Source: Eubacteriaceae bacterium (GTDB taxonomy: Bacteria > Bacillota > Clostridia > Lachnospirales > Lachnospiraceae). Taken from it: a stretch of 64,000 nucleotides of DNA. Within the stretch, counting starts at the first letter, position 1. Each line of letters starts with the position of its first letter. The notes under the pieces were generated by a model. The model worked only from the letters and a program-made list of their open reading frames with translations, was not told the origin of the DNA and did no database searches. The stretch is taken from NCBI GenBank assembly GCA_902363805.1, contig CABJBF010000004.1, positions 215,216 through 279,215 of the forward strand, given 5' to 3'. This document shows positions 53,102 to 61,300 of this stretch, piece after piece. The translations under genes were made by a program, and so were the position numbers.

Positions 53102-54508
53102 ATGCAAATATACAATACGCTGACGAAGAAAAAAGAAATATTTAAACCGATAGACGAAAAACAGGTAGGAATGTATACATGTGGGCCTACAGTTTATCAT
53201 TATGCACATATTGGAAACTTAAGAAGTTACATAATGGAAGATGTTCTTGAAAAAGAATTAAGATACGAAGGATATAATGTAAAAAGAGTCATGAACATTA
53301 CTGATGTAGGTCATTTGTCAAGTGATGCCGACACAGGTGAGGATAAGATGCTTAAAGGAGCAAAAAGAGAACATAAGACAGTTCTTGAAATTGCAAAGTT
53401 TTATACAGATGCTTTCTTTAGCGATTGTAATAAATTAAACATCAAAAGACCTGATGTAGTTGAACCGGCAACAAATTGTATAGATGAATTTATTAAAATG
53501 ATTTCCGGATTGTTAGAAAAAGGATATGCATATATCGCAGGTGGAAATGTATACTTTGATACATCAAAATTGGACAAATACTATACTTTGTCAAGCCATA
53601 ATGAAGATGACTTGATGGTTGGTGTAAGAGATGATGTTGATGTTGATGAAAATAAAAGAAACAAGACGGATTTTGTATTGTGGTTTACCAAGTCAAAGTT
53701 TGACGATCAGGAATTAAAATGGGATAGCCCATGGGGAGTAGGATATCCGGGATGGCATATTGAATGCTCATGCATAAGTATGAAGCATTTAGGTGAAAAT
53801 TTAGATTTGCATTGCGGAGGAATTGATAACATTTTCCCTCATCATACAAACGAAATTGCACAGAGTGAAGCATATATTGGACATAAATGGTGTAATTACT
53901 GGTTCCATGTTCATCATTTAAATGATAAGCAAGGTAAAATGAGTAAATCAAAAGGTGATTTTCTTACAGTATCTCTTTTAGAGAAAAAAGGATATAATCC
54001 ACTTGTGTACAGAATGTTTTGTTTACAGTCTCATTACAGAAAACCATTGCAATTTTCGTATGAAGTATTAGATTCAGTTGCTGCAGGATATAAGAAATTA
54101 AAGAATAGAATTGCTAAATTAGACAAAGAAGGAACTGTTAATGAGGCAAAGGCAGCTGAATATAAAAAGAAATTTATAGAAATAGTTGGAAATGATTTAA
54201 ACACAGCATCAGGTATTACTTTAATTTATGATTTATTAAAGGACGATACAAATGATGCAACAAAGAGATATATTATTGAAGATTTTGATAAAGTATTATC
54301 TTTGGATTTATTGGAAAATGAAAATACACAGGAAAGTTCAGACGTAGATTCTGAAATGGAACAGTATATTAATGAAATGATTTCAAAGCGAGCTGAAGCT
54401 AAGAAGGCAAAAGATTTTGCAACAGCAGATGCTATAAGAGAAGAACTTGCAGCTAAAGGAATTGTTTTGAAAGATACAAGAGAAGGAACAACATGGACAA
54501 AAGCGTAA
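53102..54508 (+). CDS. cysS: Cysteinyl-tRNA synthetase
   Basis: A 468-residue class I synthetase with normal CysRS features: MYTCGPTVYHYAHIGNLRSYI (zinc Cys27 and the HIGH-type motif), RVMNITDVGH, PGWHIECSCISMKHLG with zinc Cys, GGIDNIFPHHTNE with zinc His/Glu, and the GKMSKSKGDF KMSKS loop. It charges tRNA-Cys. The stop overlaps the mrnC start by 16 bases, so the two are coupled. The start follows the cysE stop by 4 bp behind AAGGAGTAA. No irregularities. Confidence 0.97.
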   Translation: MQIYNTLTKKKEIFKPIDEKQVGMYTCGPTVYHYAHIGNLRSYIMEDVLEKELRYEGYNVKRVMNITDVGHLSSDADTGEDKMLKGAKREHKTVLEIAKFYTDAFFSDCNKLNIKRPDVVEPATNCIDEFIKMISGLLEKGYAYIAGGNVYFDTSKLDKYYTLSSHNEDDLMVGVRDDVDVDENKRNKTDFVLWFTKSKFDDQELKWDSPWGVGYPGWHIECSCISMKHLGENLDLHCGGIDNIFPHHTNEIAQSEAYIGHKWCNYWFHVHHLNDKQGKMSKSKGDFLTVSLLEKKGYNPLVYRMFCLQSHYRKPLQFSYEVLDSVAAGYKKLKNRIAKLDKEGTVNEAKAAEYKKKFIEIVGNDLNTASGITLIYDLLKDDTNDATKRYIIEDFDKVLSLDLLENENTQESSDVDSEMEQYINEMISKRAEAKKAKDFATADAIREELAAKGIVLKDTREGTTWTKA

Positions 54509-54945
54509 ATAATAACGACATTTTTAAAAGCATAAAAGAATCCATGGGATTAAAAGAAATTAATATAGTTGATTATTCACCTTTGACATTGGCTTACATT
54601 GGGGATGGAATTTATGAAATTGTAATCAGAACAATGATAGTTGATGAAGCAAACAGGCAGGTTAACAAAATTCATAAAGCAGCTGCAGATTTAGTAAAAG
54701 CTAAAACCCAATCAGATATGATACTTAGTCTTTATGAAGATTTGACTGAAGATGAGGCTCGTGTTTATAAGCGTGGAAGAAATGCTAAAGCTATAACAAG
54801 GGCAAAGAATGCATCAATGGGTGATTACAGAAGAGCAACAGGTTTTGAGGCTGTAATGGGATATTTATATTTGACTGAGCAGTCTGAAAGAATGATGGAA
54901 CTTATAAAAAAAGGATTAAACAATATTAAAGAGAATAAGGAATAA
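54493..54945 (+). CDS. mrnC: Mini-ribonuclease III
   Basis: This 150-residue protein is a RNase III catalytic domain without the double-strand RNA-binding domain. It has SPLTLAYIGDGIYEIVIRTMI (signature acid loop), VNKIHKAAADLVKAKTQSDMI, ARVYKRGRNAKAIT and ATGFEAVMGYLYLTEQ, with the second catalytic Glu. Mini-III matures the ends of 23S rRNA in Bacillus. It overlaps cysS by 16 bases and precedes rlmB, which also acts on 23S rRNA, by 24 bp. The start is the ATG at 54493. Confidence 0.96.
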   Translation: MDKSVNNNDIFKSIKESMGLKEINIVDYSPLTLAYIGDGIYEIVIRTMIVDEANRQVNKIHKAAADLVKAKTQSDMILSLYEDLTEDEARVYKRGRNAKAITRAKNASMGDYRRATGFEAVMGYLYLTEQSERMMELIKKGLNNIKENKE

Positions 54946-54969
54946 GCTTTAAGATTAAGAGGAAATAGA

Positions 54970-55710
54970 ATGAGATATAGCGAGTTGACTTTAGAAGGAC
55001 GTAATGCTGTAATTGAGGCGTTCCGTGCGGGAAAAACAATCGATAAATTGTTTGTATTAGAGCATTGTCAGGAAGGCTCGATGAACACAATTATCAGAGA
55101 AGCTAAGAAAAAAGATACAATTATAAATTATGTTAAAAAAGAACGTCTGGATCAAATGTCTGAAACAGGAAAACATCAGGGAGTAATAGCGTATGTAGCT
55201 GCATATGATTATGCTACAGTTGATGATATTCTTGAAAGGGCAAGAGAGAAAGATGAACAGCCTTTCATTATAGTTTTAGACAATATTGAAGACCCACATA
55301 ATTTAGGGGCGATAATAAGAACTGCTAATTTAGCAGGTGCACATGGAGTTATTATATCAAAACACAGAGCAGCAGGGTTAACAGCAACAGTTGCAAAGGC
55401 TTCAGCAGGTGCAATAAACTATACTCCTGTAGCAAAGGTTACTAATATAGCAAAAACAATTGAAAAACTTAAAGACCAAGGATTATGGTTTGTATGCGCT
55501 GACATGGGTGGAACAAGAATGTATGACCTTGATTTGAAAGGACCTATAGGTCTTGTTATAGGAAATGAGGGAGAAGGAGTAAGTAGACTTGTAAAAGAAA
55601 AATGCGACTTTATTGCTTCAGTGCCTATGTTTGGAGATATAGATTCCCTTAATGCTAGCGTTGCTACAGGTGTTTTAGCATATGAAATTGTAAGACAGAG
55701 AATGCTATAA
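54970..55710 (+). CDS. rlmB: 23S rRNA (guanosine-2251-2'-O)-methyltransferase
   Basis: A 246-residue SpoU/TrmH-family methyltransferase. The N-terminal substrate-binding domain (ELTLEGRNAVIEAFRAGKTIDKLFV) is followed by the knotted SPOUT domain: VLDNIEDPHNLGAIIRTANLAGAHGVI (motif 1), IGLVIGNEGEGVSRLV (motif 2) and SVPMFGDIDSLNASVATGVLAYEI (motif 3). It methylates 23S rRNA at the position equivalent to G2251. It ends the cysE-cysS-mrnC-rlmB unit. The following 124 bp are AT-rich without a recognisable gene, then a bidirectional terminator. Confidence 0.95.
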   Translation: MRYSELTLEGRNAVIEAFRAGKTIDKLFVLEHCQEGSMNTIIREAKKKDTIINYVKKERLDQMSETGKHQGVIAYVAAYDYATVDDILERAREKDEQPFIIVLDNIEDPHNLGAIIRTANLAGAHGVIISKHRAAGLTATVAKASAGAINYTPVAKVTNIAKTIEKLKDQGLWFVCADMGGTRMYDLDLKGPIGLVIGNEGEGVSRLVKEKCDFIASVPMFGDIDSLNASVATGVLAYEIVRQRML

Positions 55711-55834
55711 TATATTAAATGCTTTGTTTGATAGACAGAGAAGACTATAATGAATGAAATTCTGATAGAAAGATGATTATATAGTTTTAATTTTTTTAAA
55801 GTGTAATTAAAATTTAGCATTAAGTATTAAATAG

Positions 55835-55877
55835 AAAAAATAAGAATCAGCAAATCAGATGCTGATTCTTATTTTTT
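55835..55877. terminator. Bidirectional terminator between rlmB and tRNA-Thr
   Basis: AATAAGAATCAGCA and TGCTGATTCTTATT pair perfectly around AATCAGA with A-runs on one side and T-runs on the other, so it works on both strands. Confidence 0.9.
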
Positions 55878-55880
55878 AGA

Positions 55881-55953
55881 AGCTCCCGACGGGACTTGAA
55901 CCCGAGACCTCTACCTTACCAAGGTAGCGCTCTACCGACTGAGCTACGGGGGC
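55881..55953 (-). tRNA. tRNA-Thr(GGU)
   Basis: On the minus strand a 73-nt cloverleaf: acceptor GCCCCCG with CGGGAGC (a C-A mismatch at the third pair), D-arm GCTC...GAGC, anticodon stem CTACC/GGTAG with loop TTGGTAA (anticodon GGT), T-loop TTCAAGT; the outer T-stem pair is U-U. Discriminator U; CCA is not encoded. Anticodon and discriminator match the specifier ACC and UGGA of the thrS T-box. Confidence 0.94.
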
Positions 55954-55974
55954 TTAATTAATTTAACTTAAATG

Positions 55975-56003
55975 ATAATAACATAAAGATAGTAAATAGA
56001 CAA
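55975..56003 (-). promoter_or_regulatory. Promoter of tRNA-Thr
   Basis: On the minus strand TTGTCT (56003-55998) and TATTAT (55980-55975) with a 17-bp spacer, about 22 bp before the mature 5' end. Confidence 0.65.
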
Positions 56004-56083
56004 TAGAAAAAAGTAAATGTAATTTATTTGATTGTACAAATTGTATTGCTTAATTGAAATGTTAACGATTAAAAAAATAAAAT

Positions 56084-56138
56084 AATTGTGCAAAATTCAT
56101 AAAAAAACATTGCAATATTGAAAAAGATTGTGCAAAAT
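56084..56138 (+). repeat. Two direct 12-bp repeats upstream of the GH16 glucanase
   Basis: ATTGTGCAAAAT occurs at 56084-56095 and 56127-56138, 43 bp apart start to start (about four helical turns). The second copy lies in the spacer of the candidate promoter, so the pair may be an operator. Confidence 0.5.
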
Positions 56139-56146
56139 GATAAACT
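56118..56146 (+). promoter_or_regulatory. Candidate promoter of the GH16 glucanase
   Basis: TTGAAA (56118-56123) and TAAACT (56141-56146) with a 17-bp spacer, about 70 bp before the start codon. The -10 is weak, as for a regulated promoter. Confidence 0.45.
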
Positions 56147-56214
56147 ATATACAATTGGAAATTGGGGAATGATTCTAATGAGCTATATGATGTGTTTGAA
56201 GGAGGACTTTTTTA

Positions 56215-58188
56215 ATGAGAAAATTATCTAAGAAAATACTTTCTTTGTATGCAAAGAAAGCAATTATTGGCTTAGCATCAGTTGCGATGGTTGCGACTAT
56301 GTCGTTGAGTACAATAAATGTGTCACCGGTTAAGGGAGCGACAACTTCATCAACGTTAGTATGGAGTGATGAATTTAATGGGAATTCTATTGACGCTTCA
56401 AAATGGGGATTTGAAATAGGAACAGGTTCAAATGGATGGGGAAATAATGAACAACAGTACTATACCAATAGAACAGATAATGCATATGTTGCTGATGGAG
56501 CGTTACATATTAGAGCTAAAAAAGAAGCGTATGGTGGAAAAAATTATACATCAGCAAGACTTAATACAAATGGAAAATTTACATTTACATATGGATATGT
56601 AGAAGCAAGACTTGCGCTTCCGTCTAGTCAGGGAATTTGGCCTGCATTTTGGATGTTGGGAGCAAATATTGGAAGTGTAGGTTGGCCATCGTGTGGTGAA
56701 ATAGACATTATGGAAGCAATAAATGCAGAAAATAAAACATATGGTACATGTCATTGGAATGCAAATGGACATGCAGAATATGGAAAACCAACTGGAAATT
56801 TTGATATAACACAGTATCATACATACGGTCTCCAGTGGGATAATCAGTATATTAGATTTTTTGTAGATGGAAATAAATTCTATGAAATGTCAATAGCAAA
56901 TAATGCAGGAGATACAGATGAATTCCACAAGCCATTTTATTTATTGCTTAATGTGGCTGTAGGTGGCAATTGGCCGGGATTTTCAATTGATGATAGTGCA
57001 TTCCCACAGGAAATGAAAGTTGATTATGTTCGAGTATATCAGGACAATCCTTCATTTGATAGTTCATCATCAAATAATGTAGATAAAAACAATGGTGGAA
57101 ATAGTGGTAATACGGGAAGTACAGGAAATACAGGAAATACAGGAAATACAGATACATCAAATACACCGGCTAGTGGAATGGGAATGAATTCGTCAGGAAA
57201 CAATTCAGCTACAGCTTATGTAAATGATTCAAAATGGACAGATATTCATTATTCAGTAAATAATGGTGCACAGCAGAATGTAAGAATGACACAATCAGGA
57301 AATAAGGCAACATATACTATTAATGGATTGAAATCAGGAGATAATGTTAGTTATTGGTTTACATATTGTAATACATCAGGATATGTAAAAGATACATCAA
57401 AATACACATATACACATAATAGCAGTGGCTCATCATCAGGAAGCAGTTCATCAGGAAGCAGTTCATCAGGAAGCAGTTCATCAGGAAATGTAAATTCAAC
57501 ATCAGGAGATGTATATATTTATCAGGATATTAATTATGGTGGAAATACAGCATCTTTAGGAGTTGGAAATTATACATTAAGCAGTCTTTTGGCAAAAGGA
57601 TTTAAAAATGATGATTTGTCATCTATTAAAGTACCTTTTGGATACAAAGTTACATTATATGATAATGATAATTTTGGTGGCAAATCAATGGTTGTCACAT
57701 CAGACACTAATTGGATAGGCACAGCATTTAATGATAGAGTATCATCTATTAAAGTTGAAAAAGCAAGATATAAGATTGTTAATAAACATAGTGGACTTTG
57801 TCTTGATGTTGCAGGAGCAAATAAGGCAAGTGGTACAAATGTACAGCAGTGTGAGGCAAATGGAAATATAGCTCAGGAATGGGAGTTAGATTATAACAAT
57901 GATGACTACACATATATTATTAAAAGTGCATTAACAGGAAAAGCTCTTGATATGGGCGGATGGTCACAGGATAATGGTGGTAATGCCATAATTTGGGATA
58001 ATAATAAAACAGCTAATCAAAGATGGTATATTACCCAGGTTGATGGAGGATATGTATTCTTCATTAACAAGCATAGCAATAAGTCATTAGAAGTTGGCGG
58101 ATGGTCTACATCTAATGGTGGAAATGTTCAGCAGTGGGATTATAAGGCTCAAGCTAACCAGTTGTGGAAATTTGAAATGGTTAATTAA
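56215..58188 (+). CDS. Secreted multimodular GH16 beta-glucanase
   Basis: A 657-residue secreted enzyme. A signal peptide (about 1-41) is followed by a GH16 catalytic domain (about 45-278) with the nucleophile and acid/base in GEIDIME (Glu162, Asp164, Glu167) and GIWPAFWMLG, as in laminarinases acting on beta-1,3 or 1,3-1,4 glucans. An Asn/Gly/Thr linker leads to a beta-sandwich module (about 331-401) that resembles CBM56 glucan binders, a Ser/Gly repeat linker, a beta/gamma-crystallin-like module (about 432-516) and a ricin-B lectin domain (about 518-657) with QxW repeats. It has no anchor, so it is released. The start is behind GAAGGAGG. Confidence 0.9.
   Translation: MRKLSKKILSLYAKKAIIGLASVAMVATMSLSTINVSPVKGATTSSTLVWSDEFNGNSIDASKWGFEIGTGSNGWGNNEQQYYTNRTDNAYVADGALHIRAKKEAYGGKNYTSARLNTNGKFTFTYGYVEARLALPSSQGIWPAFWMLGANIGSVGWPSCGEIDIMEAINAENKTYGTCHWNANGHAEYGKPTGNFDITQYHTYGLQWDNQYIRFFVDGNKFYEMSIANNAGDTDEFHKPFYLLLNVAVGGNWPGFSIDDSAFPQEMKVDYVRVYQDNPSFDSSSSNNVDKNNGGNSGNTGSTGNTGNTGNTDTSNTPASGMGMNSSGNNSATAYVNDSKWTDIHYSVNNGAQQNVRMTQSGNKATYTINGLKSGDNVSYWFTYCNTSGYVKDTSKYTYTHNSSGSSSGSSSSGSSSSGSSSSGNVNSTSGDVYIYQDINYGGNTASLGVGNYTLSSLLAKGFKNDDLSSIKVPFGYKVTLYDNDNFGGKSMVVTSDTNWIGTAFNDRVSSIKVEKARYKIVNKHSGLCLDVAGANKASGTNVQQCEANGNIAQEWELDYNNDDYTYIIKSALTGKALDMGGWSQDNGGNAIIWDNNKTANQRWYITQVDGGYVFFINKHSNKSLEVGGWSTSNGGNVQQWDYKAQANQLWKFEMVN
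57121..57147 (+). repeat. 9-bp tandem repeat encoding the TGN linker
   Basis: Three exact copies of ACAGGAAAT encode Thr-Gly-Asn repeats in the first linker of the GH16 protein; a diverged copy (ACGGGAAGT) precedes them. Copy number may vary between strains. Confidence 0.85.
57436..57489 (+). repeat. 15-bp tandem repeat encoding the Ser/Gly linker
   Basis: Three exact copies of TCAGGAAGCAGTTCA (57436-57480) and part of a fourth encode the Ser/Gly linker of the GH16 protein. Exact repeats of this kind are prone to slippage. Confidence 0.9.
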
Positions 58189-58201
58189 AGTAATATATTA
58201 T

Positions 58202-58240
58202 AAAAGGGAATTGTTACGGTAACGTGACAATTCCTTTTTT
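58202..58240 (+). terminator. Terminator after the GH16 gene
   Basis: AAAAGGGAATTGTTAC and GTGACAATTCCTTTTTT pair around GGTAAC (with a G-U near the loop), giving a long stem and a T-run. Confidence 0.85.
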
Positions 58241-58293
58241 AGGTGTTTAGAGCGAAAAAGTAAAAGTTATTTTAATAAAAAACAATGCATATA

Positions 58294-58322
58294 TTGTTTG
58301 AATACGAAGAATATGCTAAAAT
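58294..58322 (+). promoter_or_regulatory. Candidate promoter of the LRR surface protein
   Basis: TTGTTT (58294-58299) and TAAAAT (58317-58322) with a 17-bp spacer, 42 bp before the start codon. Confidence 0.5.
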
Positions 58323-58364
58323 ACTTATGTTTTATATTTATTTTATATTGAAAAGGGGAGTTTT

Positions 58365-61300
58365 ATGTTGAGAATTTCAAAAAGAATTTTAGCTACAATT
58401 TTAGCAACAGCAATGGTATTTACGATGGCAGATTATTCGGGAATACATTTGTTAGTAGAAAATGTATCTGCATCAACAGACCAGAATAAGTATTCAGATT
58501 CAAAGGTGGTTAATGAAGAAATTATACCGGATACTGAATTGAGAAATGCTTTAAAAGACATAATTTCAAATGGAAACGATTTGACTTTTAAAGAATTAAA
58601 GGAATATGAGGGAGATTTGGATTTAAGCAATTATCCTCAAATTCAGGAAGTTACAGGTTTAGGATATATGAGACTTGTAAAAAATATGGATTTGTCCACT
58701 CTTTCAAAAGTTAAAAAGATTGATAAGTATGAGTTCCAGATGTGTAATCTCACATCAATAAAATTACCAGAAAATTTAGAAGAAATAGATGAAGCAGCTT
58801 TTTATAGGTGCGAAAGTCTTGAAACGGTTGTATTACCTGATGGTTTAAAGAAAATTCATAATGATGCATTTAGCAGATGTACAAAGTTAAATAATGTAAC
58901 ATTACCTGAATCGTTAATTAAAATTGGTAATGGAGCTTTTAGTGTTTGTGAATCATTGGAGAGTATAAAGATACCGGATTATATTAATGCAGCTTTGGAA
59001 AACTCAAGTGATGATTCTGTTAATGGATTGGGAACAGGAGTTTTTGACGGATGTACAGCATTATCAAATGTTACATTTGGTGCAGCCATGACAGCAATTC
59101 CGGCTGGCTTTTTTAGAGGAACAAAAGCTCTAAGAAAAATAGCAATTCCGGAACAAATTATAGATATAAGAAATAATGCGTTTGGTGAAAGTGGATTATA
59201 TTCAATTGATTTGTCAAAAAATACAAAAATGACTACTATTTCAGGAAATGTATTTAATGGGTGCTCATCATTATATAAAGTTATTTTGCCTAAATCAATT
59301 GAGAGAATTGAAGAAAGAGCATTTTGGGGAACAAGTGTATATGATTCTGATATATTTAAAGGATTAGATAAATTAACTTATATTGGCGATTATGCATTTT
59401 TAGGTTGTAAATTTATTGAAATAAATATGCCGGATAATATTGAAACTATAGGATTCGAAGCTTTTAAAAAATGTAGTTTGTTACAAAAAGTTAATTTTGG
59501 GGAATATACACATGAAATAAAAGAAAATACAATACTTTCTATAGGAAGTGAGGCATTTATAGAATGCTATAATTTAACAGATGTTCATTTCCCTTCAGAA
59601 AATCAGGATAATATTAATTTTGGTATAGAAATATTAAGTAAGGCTTTTAAAAACGCTACGAATTTGCATAATGTTAATTTTACATCAAGCATTACATTGA
59701 TTGGTGAAAGTGCATTTGAAAATTGCGGGGCAATAAAAAAAGAAGAAGTTTGTGAAGGAAGAAGAAGCGTATATATTTCAAAGAAAGATATACATAAAAC
59801 TTACCAGGAGGGAGATACTGAATATAGATATTATACATATGGAAATGGGCAGGAGTATTATGAACTGAATATTGGATATTTTAATCAGGAAAATTTTAGA
59901 GATAGTTACAATAAATATGATTCTGATATAGAAGTTGTATTATGTGTACCGGGAGCAAATAAGCAAAAGGTATATACACATTCATATACAGGATTAGAAG
60001 ATATTGATTTGTCGAATAATAATAGAACTGTATTTGGAAAAAATGTATTTAAAGGATGCATAAATTTGAAAACTGTTAAACTTCCTACAGAAATGACAGA
60101 GGTTCCTGAAGGAATGTTTGATAATTGTTTTTCTAATTTATATGGTAGTGATGATAGAACTGTATCTTCCTTAAAGCGTGAAAATGATACATGGTATGTG
60201 GGTTTAAATAAAGTGGAATTTCCTAGCACATTGAAAAAAATTGGCGTTAAAGCATTTTATCAGTGTAAAAATTTAGAGTTGAATAATAAATTACCTGAAA
60301 GTCTGGAAATAATTGATACAGATGCTTTCAGCGGATGTGAAAATATTGGTAAGTTGAATCTTCCGTATAATTTAGTAAAAATAGGAAATAATGCTTTTAA
60401 TAATTGCTCAAGAATCATTGACGGTGTTGTTTCAAAAAAGAGAGGATTAACAGAGTGTGATGCATCCGCACTTTCAAAAATTGAATATATTGGAGGAGGA
60501 GCTTTTGCAAATTGCCCTTTTACAAACTTTATTATGAATAAAGAAGGAAAAATTAAAAACATAATGTCTGGCACATTTTCAAACTGTCAATTTTTGAAAG
60601 ATGTTAGATTTTGTGATTCCGTTGAGAATGTACAGAATAATAGTATGTCTAATGATGTGAGTTTAAAATATATTGATATACCGGATATTTGTACAATTAA
60701 TCAAAATTTTGCATACGGTGTATTAACTATACCTGTTAAATACAGAGACAGTTTTAGTGAATTATCAGATAGTTGTATTGTAAAGATGACAGAGGATAAT
60801 ATTTCATATGTTCCGCAATTTTCTTTATCTGTAAGAGTAGTTAATAAAGATCAGGTTGTAAGGGTTAATTCGGAAGTAGTATTACCGTTTTACACTATAC
60901 AAAAGAAAACATGGAATAAAATAAAATTAGTAAAAATTGGCGATACTAAATTGGAATATGATCAGGATAATGATTCGTTCTCAGGAATAATGGACGAACT
61001 TCCTATGAGTGTAACTGCAGACTTGAATTTTTCTCACAATATTTCGGCAACAAATTGGACGGGAAGTGGAAAAGTTAATATTATTGCTCCAAGAATTCAG
61101 GGAAAATATGAAGCAGATGACGTACCAGTTACAGTAGAAGGCGATATTTCTTTTATACTTGGTAAAGGGGATAGTGGATATTATGTTAATCCGTGTGCTG
61201 TTTCAGGATTATATTTAGTGGATGTTCAGGCAAATCCGTGTAAGGAAATTATTGCAGATGATTCATTATATATAAATAGTACAAATAATAAAAAGTCATA

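Noticed and set aside
57421..57490. Serine-glycine tandem repeats as a CRISPR-like array
   Set aside because: The 15-bp units are in frame, contiguous and encode a protein linker, with no spacers.
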